Shown here: positions 32,654 to 40,693 of the stretch, piece by piece
Position numbering within the stretch: the stretch's first letter is position 1
How the letters are laid out: each line of letters begins with the position of its first letter
DNA from: Burkholderia sp. HI2500
Lineage (GTDB): Bacteria; Pseudomonadota; Gammaproteobacteria; Burkholderiales; Burkholderiaceae
DNA length: 64,000 bases
Direction: 5' to 3'
Assembly: GCF_002223055.1 (NCBI RefSeq)
Contig: NZ_NKFL01000006.1
Location: forward strand, 620,001-684,000
Notes under the pieces: model-generated
Told to the model about the DNA's origin: nothing
Databases searched by the model: none
The model's input: only the letters and a program-made list of their open reading frames with translations
Made by a program: the position numbers and the translations under genes

Positions 32654-33773
32654 TCAGCCGCTCGCATAGCGGCGCATCGCTTGCGCGGCCCAGTCGGCCG
32701 GCACGCGGCCGTCGTCGGCCAGCAGCCGAAGCGCGACCGCGGCGATCCAGCGTGCATTCGGCGCGCGCGCGCCGGGGCCCGGGCCGGCCAGATCCGCGCC
32801 GAGCGCCGCGAAGCGGGCCGGGACGAACGCCCCGATCTGCGCGGCGACGTGCCCCGCGTAGCCTGTCACCGCAAGCACCGGCGTGCGGCTGTCGCCGATG
32901 CATCGGCGCACATGTGCGATCCGCGGTTCGTCGTGCGGATGCAGCAGGTTCCACCGTTCGGCTGCATGACCGTCGCGGGCGAGTTGCGTGTAGCTCGGGC
33001 AGCTCCAGATCGTCGAATCGATGCGCCATTCGTCGTGCAGCAGGTCGGCCGCCTCCAGCACCTGCGCGAGCGTGCTGCCCGCGCCGCACAGCCGGATCTG
33101 CGCAGCCGCGCCGGCCGCCGTGCGCCGGCCGGCCCGCACCATGCCGCTGAACGCATCGCGGGCCGCGGTGGCCGACAGCGGTTTCGCATCGGGTACGAGG
33201 TCGTCGTGGCTCGCGAGGTAACAGAATCCCGGCTGGCCGGCGACATAGAGCGTGCGCAGCGCGTGGCGCAGGATCGCGATCGCCTCATGGCCCGACGCCG
33301 GGTCGTACGGCGTGCACGCGGGGTTCGCGGCCAGCCAGTGCGGGACATCGGGCGTCACGCCTTTCGGCCAGGACGACGCGACCGTTTCGGCATCGTTGAC
33401 GAAGATCCCGCGATCGATGGTTTCGATCGACGCCAGCCGCAGCCGGTCGGTCGCGCGCGCATGCAGCAGGTACAGCAGCGGCTTCTCGAACCGCTTGCGC
33501 GCATCGAGAAACCGTAGCGGCCATGCACTGATGCGGCGATGCGCTCCCGCATCTGCGGACGGCTCCCGCGCATCGGCTCGGACGACCCAGACGCGTTCCG
33601 CTGTCGCCGCATCGCGTTCGAGGCAATCGGCGGCCGCGCGCATCGCGCCGAGCGGCGACACCGCACGGCCACGCGGCGCGAGCCGCTGCGTGATCAGCCT
33701 GTCGAGGCAGGCTGATCACGCAGCGGCGGGTGTCGGGTGTCCGCACGGGCGGACCGGATCGCGCAGTCTGCAT
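32654..33773 (-). pseudogene. Degenerate E1/transketolase C-terminal-like gene with frameshift
   Basis: From 33661 (GTG) down, ~335 codons encode a protein resembling the C-terminal half of the neighbouring E1 component: CTPYDPASGHEAIAILRHAL aligns with SYDPTYAYELAVIVRDGLRR, and IDSTIWSCPSYTQLARDGHA, AERWNLLHPHDEPRIAHVRR with SDVWSATSLNELRRDGLAAE. It has no thiamine-binding half. A good start (ATG 33773 with GGAGGAGG before it) is in another frame; a one-base shift within a 20-bp-arm palindrome at 33682-33727, which also brings an in-frame TGA at 33716-33718, would be needed to join them. So it is broken or an unusual fused remnant. Same strand as the E1 gene. Confidence 0.6.
33682..33727. 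repeat. Perfect 20-bp-arm inverted repeat inside a gene
   Basis: GCCGCTGCGTGATCAGCCTG (33682-33701), six-base loop TCGAGG, then its exact reverse complement (33708-33727). It lies at the 5' end of the degenerate E1-like gene where the reading frame breaks. Beyond the 20 bases the arms diverge. Such an exact stem is unlikely by chance. Confidence 0.9.
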
Positions 33774-33826
33774 GTCCCTCCTCCGAGTACTGGCATGCCG
33801 CCGGGGCTATCGGTTCCGGCATAGGA

Positions 33827-33838
33827 TTGCAATTGCAA
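33827..33838. promoter_or_regulatory. MarR operator, site 3
   Basis: TTGCAATTGCAA is identical to the site at 32097 and lies 41 bp upstream of the GST ATG, between GST and the E1-like gene. Confidence 0.75.
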
Positions 33839-33841
33839 CGA

Positions 33842-33853
33842 TTGTAGTTGCAA
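33842..33853. promoter_or_regulatory. MarR operator, site 4 (imperfect)
   Basis: TTGTAGTTGCAA agrees with the palindrome at 10 of 12 positions and starts 15 bp after site 3. It suggests two dimers side by side. Confidence 0.55.
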
Positions 33854-33878
33854 CGACAACCGGAAGACAAGGACCACC

Positions 33879-34526
33879 ATGATCTCGACGCATCCCCTCA
33901 CGTTTTATACGGCCAACACGCCGAACGGGCACAAGGTCGCCATTTACCTGGAAGAGGCCGGGCTCGCCTACGACCGCGTGCACGTGAACCTGTCCGCCGG
34001 CGAGCAGCGTAGCCCGGCGTTTCTCGCGATCAACCCGAACGGCAAGATCCCGGCCATCGTCGACCACGACGCCGGGCTGACCGTGTTCGAATCCGGCGCG
34101 ATCCTCAGCTATCTCGCCGCGAAGACGGGCGTTCTGCATCCCGACACGCTGGCCGAGCGCACGGCCGTCCAGCAATGGCTGCACTTCCAGATCGGCGGAA
34201 TCGGGCCGATGCTCGGCCAGCTCTGGTGGTTCCTGCATGCATCGAAGACGGTCAATGCGCAAGCGCTCGAGCGCTACCGGAACGAGGCGCGGCGTCTCTA
34301 TGGGGTCGTGAACGGCCGCTTGGCGGAATCGGCGTATCTCGCGTCGCCGCGCTACTCGATCGCCGACATCGCCGCGTTTCCGTGGCTGCGCACGGCGCCC
34401 GAACTCGATCTCGATCTGGCCGACTACCCGCACGTCGAGCGGTGGCTCGCCGGCATCGAGGCGCGGCAAGCCGTTCAGCGGGGCCTGATCGCATGCCGCG
34501 CGCCGGCGGAGGAGGGCGCGCACTGA
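33879..34526 (+). CDS. Glutathione S-transferase family protein (Nu-class-like)
   Basis: The 215-residue protein starts ISTHPLTFYTANTPNGHKVA, matching the YfcG/YghU-like Nu class with the TPNG loop rather than a catalytic Cys/Ser of other classes. The N-terminal thioredoxin-like domain (about 1-85) has NPNGKIPAIVD with the cis-proline and FESGAILSYLA; the helical C-terminal domain (about 90-205) has LASPRYSIADIAAFPWL, the usual capping-box position. Such enzymes act as disulfide reductases or detoxify. The MarR-type operators right upstream tie it to the MarR regulon. Confidence 0.88.
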   Translation: MISTHPLTFYTANTPNGHKVAIYLEEAGLAYDRVHVNLSAGEQRSPAFLAINPNGKIPAIVDHDAGLTVFESGAILSYLAAKTGVLHPDTLAERTAVQQWLHFQIGGIGPMLGQLWWFLHASKTVNAQALERYRNEARRLYGVVNGRLAESAYLASPRYSIADIAAFPWLRTAPELDLDLADYPHVERWLAGIEARQAVQRGLIACRAPAEEGAH

Positions 34527-34728
34527 CCTCGCATCGCCCGCGCCGGACGGATGGCGCGGGCGCCGGTTGCCGGCCTGCCGGGAAACATTGTTCTCCTTCG
34601 TCGTAAACGTCTCGAATGCGTGATATTTGCGCCGCGCGATCCGGTTTAGAGTGGCCGCGAATCGATGACGATGTGTCGTATCGCCGCAGTTGCGGGCGCT
34701 ACAGACGCACCAGAGGAGCAGGAGACAA

Positions 34729-36243
34729 ATGAGTGAAGGCAGGATTACGCAGGTCGAGTCGTTCGGTTTCGAGCGCATTCCCGATGCATCGCGCTATGCG
34801 CGGCCGATCGATCTGTTCAGGTTGCTGTTCGGCGGCTGCAATACCTTTTCCACGTCGGTGCTCGGCAGTTTTCCCGTGCTGGTCGGGCTGTCGTTCAAGG
34901 CGGGTGTCTGCGCGATCGTGCTCGGCGTACTCGCCGGCACCTGCATCCTCGCGCCGATGAGCCTGTTCGGCCCGCGCAACGGGACGAGCGACCCGGTGTC
35001 GTCCGGCGCGCATTTCGGCATCCACGGCCGGATCGTCGGCTCGTTCCTCGCGCTGCTCACGTCGATTGCGTTCTTCTCGCTCGCGGTGTGGAGCTCGGGC
35101 GACGCGCTCGTCGGCGGCGCGCACAACATGGTCGGCGTGCCGGTCAACGGCTTCACGCTCGGCGCGGCGTACATGGTGTTCGCGGTGCTCGTGCTGATCG
35201 TCTGCATCTACGGCTTCCGCTTCATGCTGTGGGTCAACAAGATCGCCGTGTGGGCCGCGAGCGTGCTGTTCGTCGCGGGCCTGTTCGCGTTCGCCGGCCT
35301 GTTCGACGTGAGCTATGCCGGCACGGTGCAGCAGGGCAGCGCGGGCTTCTGGGCCGCGTTCGTCGGCGCGGTGCTGGTGGCGCTGAGCAACCCGGTATCG
35401 TTCGCGTCGACGCTCGGCGACTGGGCGCGCTACATCCCGCAGCGCACGCCGAAGCATCGCGTGATGGGGGCCGTGTTCGCCGCGCAGATCGCGACCTTCG
35501 TGCCGTTCTTCTTCGGCCTCGCGACCGCGACGATCATCGCGACGAAGGCACCCGCGTTCATCGCGTCGAACGACTACGTCGGTGGGCTGCTCGCGATCTC
35601 GCCGCGCTGGTTCCTGCTGCCGATGTGCCTGATCGCGATCATCGGCGGGATGTCGACCGGCACGACCGCGCTGTACGGCACCGGCCTCGACGTGTCGAGC
35701 ATGTTCCCGCGCCTGCTGAACCGCGTGCGTGCGACGCTGCTGATCGGCACGATCGCGATCGCGTTCATCTTCGTCGGCCGCTTCTGGTTCAACCTCGTCG
35801 AAAGCGTCGCGACGTTCTCGACGCTGATCGATACGTTCAGTTGCCCATGGATGGCGATCATGGTGATCGGCTACGTGACGCGGCGCGGCTACTATCTCGC
35901 GGACGACCTGCAGGTGTTCAACCGCGGGCTGCGCGGCGGCCATTACTGGTTCACGCATGGGTGGAACGTGCGCGCGATGGGCGCGTGGCTGCCGGCCGCG
36001 TTCGTCGGGTTGTCGTTCGTGAACCTGCCGGGGCAGTTCGTCGGGCCGCTCGGCAACCTCGCGGGCGGGCTCGATCTGAGCGTGCCGGTGTCGCTGGTGG
36101 TGGGCGGCGTGCTGTATTTCGTGCTGCTGATGCTGTATCCGGAACCGGATGGCGTGTACGGTCCGCACGGGCGACGCTTCGTGCGTGGCGGTGGGCAGTC
36201 GGCGCGCGGTAATGGCGCGCCGGTGATCCAGCCGAAGGGGTAA
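34729..36243 (+). CDS. NCS1-family purine/cytosine-type permease
   Basis: The 504-residue protein has 12 predicted membrane helices and matches nucleobase:cation symporter-1 (PF02133): FGGCNTFSTSVLGSFPVLVG, APMSLFGPRNGTSDPVSSGA, then STLGDWARYIPQRTPKH and YGTGLDVSSMFPRLLNR. N-terminal EGRITQVESFGFERIPDASR is the usual cytosolic lead. It imports a nucleobase, allantoin or a related compound with Na+ or H+. The start ATG 34729 has GGAGGAGCAGGAG upstream. A strong terminator follows. Confidence 0.87.
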   Translation: MSEGRITQVESFGFERIPDASRYARPIDLFRLLFGGCNTFSTSVLGSFPVLVGLSFKAGVCAIVLGVLAGTCILAPMSLFGPRNGTSDPVSSGAHFGIHGRIVGSFLALLTSIAFFSLAVWSSGDALVGGAHNMVGVPVNGFTLGAAYMVFAVLVLIVCIYGFRFMLWVNKIAVWAASVLFVAGLFAFAGLFDVSYAGTVQQGSAGFWAAFVGAVLVALSNPVSFASTLGDWARYIPQRTPKHRVMGAVFAAQIATFVPFFFGLATATIIATKAPAFIASNDYVGGLLAISPRWFLLPMCLIAIIGGMSTGTTALYGTGLDVSSMFPRLLNRVRATLLIGTIAIAFIFVGRFWFNLVESVATFSTLIDTFSCPWMAIMVIGYVTRRGYYLADDLQVFNRGLRGGHYWFTHGWNVRAMGAWLPAAFVGLSFVNLPGQFVGPLGNLAGGLDLSVPVSLVVGGVLYFVLLMLYPEPDGVYGPHGRRFVRGGGQSARGNGAPVIQPKG

Positions 36244-36273
36244 GCGCGGCGCGTGGTGTGTTGCGCCGCAAAT

Positions 36274-36319
36274 GACGATGCCGCCGCGCGGGAGAGCTGC
36301 CGGCGGCATCGTCGTTTTT
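36274..36319 (+). terminator. Rho-independent terminator of the NCS1 gene
   Basis: GACGATGCCGCCG and CGGCGGCATCGTC form a perfect 13-bp stem with a 14-base loop, followed by GTTTTTG, 31 bp after the permease stop. Confidence 0.82.
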
Positions 36320-36378
36320 GGGCGGGTGGTTGCCAGAGGGGCGGCTTTACGCTCCACGCAGTGCCTCGAAAGTGCAAA

Positions 36379-36405
36379 CGAAAACGCCCACCAGGTTCGT
36401 GGGCG
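36379..36405 (-). terminator. Rho-independent terminator of the SDR/VOC unit
   Basis: Read on the minus strand, CGCCCAC / GTGGGCG forms a 7-bp stem followed by TTTTCGTTT. It lies 21 bp downstream of the SDR stop. Confidence 0.7.
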
Positions 36406-36425
36406 CGCGTCGACCTGGATGCGGT

Positions 36426-37181
36426 TCAGTGGAACGAACTGCCCGCGAGCATCCCGCCGTCGATGATGAATTCCGACCCGGTGCAATACGCGGATTCGTC
36501 GGACGCGAGGAACAGCACGAGATTGGCCACCTCATCGGGCTTGCCGATGCGCGCGATCGGCAGGCCGCTGTAGATCGACGACGGATCGAAGTCCGCGAAC
36601 TCGGGCGGGCGCGCCATCACCGTATCGATGCCACCGGGGTGCACCGAGTTCACGCGAATGCCGTAGCGGCCGAATTCGAGCGCGGCGGCCTTCGTCATTC
36701 CGCGCACCGCGAACTTGCTCGATACGTATGCGCTGCCGCCCGCGACGCCTTCCATCCCGGCCGTCGACGATACATTGACGATCGAGCCGCCACCCGCCGC
36801 CTTCAGCGCGCCCAGCGCCGATTTCATGCCGAGCCAGCAGCCGACCTGGTTCACGTCGATCACCTTGCGATAGTCGTCGAGCGAGCACGCTTCGATCGGC
36901 ACGAGCTTCAGGATCGCCGCGTTGTTCACGAGGATGTCGAGCCGGCCGAACTGCGCGAGCGTCGCATCGACGGCAGCCTGCCAGTCGGCTTCGTTCGTCA
37001 CGTCGAGATGCTGGAAACGTGCGGCGTCGCCGAGTTCGGCCGCGACGCGCCGGCCGGCTTCGTCCAGCACGTCGGCGATCACCACGCGTGCGCCTTCGGC
37101 GACGAACCTGCGCGCTTCCGCTTCGCCCTGGCCGCGGGCACCGCCCGTGACCAGCGCCACCTTGCCTTCGAGTCGTTTCAA
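36426..37181 (-). CDS. Short-chain dehydrogenase (hydroxysteroid dehydrogenase-like)
   Basis: The 251-residue SDR has GGARGQGEAEARRFVAEG, NNAA, the catalytic Ser in VSSTAGMEG, YVSSK at about 154-158 and a VHPGGIDT motif. The N-terminal RGQGEA variant of TGxxxGxG is shared with 3-alpha/20-beta-HSD-like and cyclohexanol-type enzymes. It likely oxidises an alicyclic alcohol, but no substrate is proven. It follows the VOC gene by 40 bp on the same strand. Confidence 0.85.
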   Translation of the reverse strand: MKRLEGKVALVTGGARGQGEAEARRFVAEGARVVIADVLDEAGRRVAAELGDAARFQHLDVTNEADWQAAVDATLAQFGRLDILVNNAAILKLVPIEACSLDDYRKVIDVNQVGCWLGMKSALGALKAAGGGSIVNVSSTAGMEGVAGGSAYVSSKFAVRGMTKAAALEFGRYGIRVNSVHPGGIDTVMARPPEFADFDPSSIYSGLPIARIGKPDEVANLVLFLASDESAYCTGSEFIIDGGMLAGSSFH

Positions 37182-37221
37182 GTTGCTTGCTCCTGTGAGT
37201 GAGAGGGACGCGCGGGACCGC

Positions 37222-37758
37222 TTACGCGGAGGCGGCCGCCGCGTCGACGATGCGAACCGGATCGGCGCCGTCCCATGCGCGGGCCTCGGTGATGCCGCGC
37301 GCGATCATGTCGCGCATGCCGGCGCCTTCGATCACTTCGACGCGCACGCCGGGATCGTCGGTGTCGTCGAGATAGGCGACGCGCGTGGCCGGGTTGCGTG
37401 CGTCGAACACGACACGCAGGCCGCGGGATGTGAGCCGTGCGAGCGCGGCATCGAGATCGTCGACGACCCACGCGACGTGATGCAGCCCGACGAGCGGCTG
37501 CCCGTGCGTATCGCGGTACGGCGAGCGCGCCTCGTTCGTCACGTGAATCAGTTCGATCTGCAGATCGCCGCGATACGCGAGCCCGACGTCCATCGCGACC
37601 GTGACGGGTTCGCCGAGATGGAAGCCGTCAAGGCGCACGTTGCGGAATACGGTCCACGGCCCGACGTCATGGCGTTTACGCCAGCGCGCGATACTGCGGT
37701 CGAGATCCGCGACCACGTAGCCGATCTGGTCGATGGGGCCGAGCATGGGATCGTTCAT
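37222..37758 (-). CDS. VOC-family (glyoxalase/bleomycin-resistance fold) protein
   Basis: The 178-residue protein has two VOC modules: IDQIGYVVADLDRSIARW and VGLHHVAWVVDDLDAALARL, with metal-ligand candidates His92-93 and the late Glu in RVEVIEGAGM. The fold binds a metal and catalyses isomerase, dioxygenase or epimerase reactions. Paired upstream of an SDR, it may work in a small catabolic path for a cyclic or aromatic compound. Start ATG 37758 (MNDPMLGP). Confidence 0.8.
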   Translation of the reverse strand: MNDPMLGPIDQIGYVVADLDRSIARWRKRHDVGPWTVFRNVRLDGFHLGEPVTVAMDVGLAYRGDLQIELIHVTNEARSPYRDTHGQPLVGLHHVAWVVDDLDAALARLTSRGLRVVFDARNPATRVAYLDDTDDPGVRVEVIEGAGMRDMIARGITEARAWDGADPVRIVDAAAASA

Positions 37759-37965
37759 GGCGTCTCCTTGGCGGACACACGTGGGCGTGCCGCGCGATGA
37801 TTGACGGTCATGATCGCAACAAAGCGCGCGCGGCGTGCCGTCCAAACGGATGACCTCGCACGCTTCGTCGTGGCGTGGCGGGCGAGTGGGTGCGCCGGGG
37901 GCGCGACGATGCCGGAATGCGAAGCGGAACGGAGAAGACGCGCTTCCGGCCGGGCGATCCGCGCG

Positions 37966-38883
37966 TTACCGCGCGTTCGGCCCCTTGACCGTCAGCCGGC
38001 ACACGGTTGCCAACGCAAGCAGGTTCGGGTCGCGTTCGCGCCGGTGCAGGAAGCTCAGGCCGATCGTCTGGCGGATCGTCGGCCCGGCGAGCGGCACGAG
38101 CGCGATCTTGTGCGCGAACAGGTCGCGCACGCGCCCGGGCAGCAGCGAGCAACCGACGCCGCCCGACACGAAGTTGATCAGCGAGAAGATGTCGCCCACC
38201 CGCATCACGACGTTCGGCGTGACGCCGGCCGAACGAAACGCTTCCGTGAAGCCGTGATGCGTCGCGAAGCCTTCGCCGAGCGACACGAACGGCGCGTCGC
38301 CGCACGAGCACAGATCGATGGCATCGTGCCGCGCGTACGGCGAGTCGATCGGCGCGGCGAAGAACATCTCGTCCTCGAACAGCGCGATCGATTCGATCTC
38401 GGCATCCGGTTCGGGCAGCGCCATCAGCGTCGCGTCGATCGCGCCTTGCCGCAGCTTGTCGAGCAGGTCGGCGTTCGAGCCGAGCACGAGCTCGGTCTGC
38501 AGCTCGGGGCGGCGCTCCTTCAACGCGATCACGACTTCGGGCACGGTGCGGATCGTTAGCGAGTAGAGCGAACCGATCTTCAACTGGCCGGCGCCGTAGC
38601 CGGCCGCCTCGCGCGTCGAGCGGATTCCGTCCGTCATCGTCTTGAGCACTTCGCCCGCGACTTCGGCGAGCACCTGCGCGGCGTCGGTTGGAATGAGGTT
38701 CCGCCCCTCGTGGCGAAACAGCGCGCAGTGCATCCCTTCCTCGAGCGTGTGCAGCGCCCGGTGCACGCTGACCGTGCTGACGCCCAGCGCCTCGGCGGCC
38801 TTCGCGAGGCTGCCCGCTTCCATGAAGGCGAGCAGCACCTCGAGCTTGCGGAACGTGATCTCTTCGTTGATGCGGTTGCGCAT
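37966..38883 (-). CDS. LysR-family regulator, MdcR-like
   Basis: The 305-residue protein resembles MdcR, the malonate-utilisation activator: EEITFRKLEVLLAFMEAGSL, AKAAEALGVSTVSVHRALHT, LEEGMHCALFRHEGRNLIPT and GSNADLLDKLRQGAIDATLM. However, no mdc genes lie in the window. It is divergent from a citrate-type MFS transporter, its more likely target. Start at 38883 gives the right N-terminus (MRNRINEEITF). By family habit it responds to a small dicarboxylic acid. Confidence 0.85.
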   Translation of the reverse strand: MRNRINEEITFRKLEVLLAFMEAGSLAKAAEALGVSTVSVHRALHTLEEGMHCALFRHEGRNLIPTDAAQVLAEVAGEVLKTMTDGIRSTREAAGYGAGQLKIGSLYSLTIRTVPEVVIALKERRPELQTELVLGSNADLLDKLRQGAIDATLMALPEPDAEIESIALFEDEMFFAAPIDSPYARHDAIDLCSCGDAPFVSLGEGFATHHGFTEAFRSAGVTPNVVMRVGDIFSLINFVSGGVGCSLLPGRVRDLFAHKIALVPLAGPTIRQTIGLSFLHRRERDPNLLALATVCRLTVKGPNAR

Positions 38884-39220
38884 GGTGCGGGCGACGGGAA
38901 GGGCGGCCGACGATTCTGCCGCAGAACCGGGGCTGCAACAATGCGCGGATTTCCGGGGTTTTCGCAGGGCGGCGCCCGGCGGGGCAACATTTAATCTCCG
39001 GCTAATCATCTGCCGCGGGTATTAATTGATGCGGGTTTTCGGCGTCCCTATGATCGTTGCACGCTGGTCGTACGGGCAGGCCGTGAGGTTCCGATGGCGC
39101 GGGCCTGTGCCCGCGCCAGCACCTTTCCTGCCGGCGATACGAACAGCCGGTTCGCCCATGCGTGCCACGCAACACGGCACGCATGCGGCGCGGCGCCATG
39201 AGACTGCAGGAGAGAAAAGC
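38884..39220. promoter_or_regulatory. Divergent LysR / MFS promoter region
   Basis: No gene lies in this 337-bp gap. An A+T-rich stretch near 38988-39030 contains ATTTAAT and ATTAATT about 30 bp apart, a candidate LysR-binding region. The ribosome-binding GCAGGAG lies just before the MFS start at 39221. Confidence 0.4.
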
Positions 39221-40537
39221 ATGCGCGACTCACGTCGGAACTCGCGGCATCGGCAGGTGGTTGCCGCTGTCGTCGGCAATACCCTCGAGTGGTACGACTT
39301 CATCGTTTACGGTTTCTTCTCCGGGATCATCGCGCGGCTATTCTTTCCCGCCGAGAGCCAGTACGCGTCGCTGCTGATGTCGCTCGCGACCTTCGGCGTC
39401 GGCTTCTTCATGCGCCCGGTGGGCGGCATCCTGCTCGGGCTCTATGCGGACCGCAAGGGCCGCAAGGCCGCGATGCAGCTCATCATCTTCCTGATGACGC
39501 TGTCGATCGCACTGATCACGTTCGCGCCGTCGTACGCCGTGATCGGCCCGGCGGCGCCCATCCTGATCGTCGTCGCGCGGTTGCTGCAGGGTTTCGCGAC
39601 GGGCGGCGAATACGCGAGCGCGACCGCGTTTCTCGTGGAAAGCGCGCCGGAGAACCGGCGCGGGCTGTACGGATCGTGGCAACTGATCGGCCAGTGTCTC
39701 GCGGTGTTCTCGGGCGCCGCGATGGGCGCGTGGGCCACGCAATCGCTGTCGGACGCGGCGCTGCATAGCTGGGGCTGGCGCGTGCCGTTCGCGCTCGGGC
39801 TGCTGATCGGGCCGGTCGGCCTGTGGATCCGCCGGCACATGGAGGAGACCGAGGCGTTCGTCGCCGCGAGCAAGTTGACCGTCGAGCCGCCGGCGAGCGT
39901 GTCGGGCGTGCTGCGCGACAACCTGCGCGGCGTGCTCGTGTCGATGGGGCAGACGATCACCGGCACGGCCGTGTTCTACGTGATGCTCGTCAACATGCCG
40001 ACGTTCGTGCACAAGACCTTCGGGCTGCCGCTCGACCAGGTCTTCAAGGTGCAGATGGCGGCGGTTGCGCTGCTGACGGTGACGATCCCGTTCGCGGCGC
40101 TCGTGTCCGACCGCATCGGCCGGCGTCCCGTGCTGATCGCCGGTTCGCTGGCGCTGCTGACGGTCACGTATCCGCTGTTCACGTGGCTGGCCGCCGCGCC
40201 GGGCATCGGGCGCCTGCTCGTGATGCAGCTCGTGATCTGCACGATCATCGGCATCTGCTACGGGCCCGCGCCGACCACGCTCGCCGAGCAGTTCGCGACG
40301 CGTTCGCGCTCCACGGGCATCGCGCTCGCGTACAACGTCGCGGTGATGGTGTTCGGCGGCTTCGCGCCGTTCATCGTCACGTGGCTGACGCACGCGAGCG
40401 GGTCGTCTGTCGCGCCCGCATGGTACGTGCTCTTCGCGGCGTCGTTCGGGCTGCTTGCGAGCGTGTTCATGCACGACGGCGCGCCGTGCGTGCTCGCGCG
40501 CCGGCGGTTTCAGGGCGAGCCGTTGAGCGCCAAGTAG
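39221..40537 (+). CDS. MFS transporter, citrate/proton metabolite:H+ symporter type
   Basis: The 438-residue protein has about 12 helices and the MHS-family pattern of the MFS: VVGNTLEWYDFIVYGFFSGI, LATFGVGFFMRPVGGILLGL, YADRKGRKAA, LLQGFATGGEYASATAFLVE and the repeat motif SDRIGRRPVLIAG. It likely imports citrate, tricarballylate or another organic acid with protons. It is divergent from the MdcR-like LysR gene. Confidence 0.85.
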   Translation: MRDSRRNSRHRQVVAAVVGNTLEWYDFIVYGFFSGIIARLFFPAESQYASLLMSLATFGVGFFMRPVGGILLGLYADRKGRKAAMQLIIFLMTLSIALITFAPSYAVIGPAAPILIVVARLLQGFATGGEYASATAFLVESAPENRRGLYGSWQLIGQCLAVFSGAAMGAWATQSLSDAALHSWGWRVPFALGLLIGPVGLWIRRHMEETEAFVAASKLTVEPPASVSGVLRDNLRGVLVSMGQTITGTAVFYVMLVNMPTFVHKTFGLPLDQVFKVQMAAVALLTVTIPFAALVSDRIGRRPVLIAGSLALLTVTYPLFTWLAAAPGIGRLLVMQLVICTIIGICYGPAPTTLAEQFATRSRSTGIALAYNVAVMVFGGFAPFIVTWLTHASGSSVAPAWYVLFAASFGLLASVFMHDGAPCVLARRRFQGEPLSAK

Positions 40538-40693
40538 CGGCCGTGGCCTGCCGCCCGCGCCGGCGAGCCGTCGGCGCAGGCGGCAGGCAGGGTAGCGGTC
40601 CTGCCGATGCTTAGCATCACGGGCGGCGGCCTACCGCGGCCGCCGCCCCATCGTTACGCTTGGGCGATCATCCACTCTGTCCGGAAGGTCGCC

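Noticed and set aside
33285..33773. Arg-rich frame from ATG 33773 taken as a separate 162-residue protein
   Set aside because: Its first 30 codons have a good ribosome-binding site but the remainder is the off-frame reading of the E1-like body; better read as the 5' end of a frameshifted gene.
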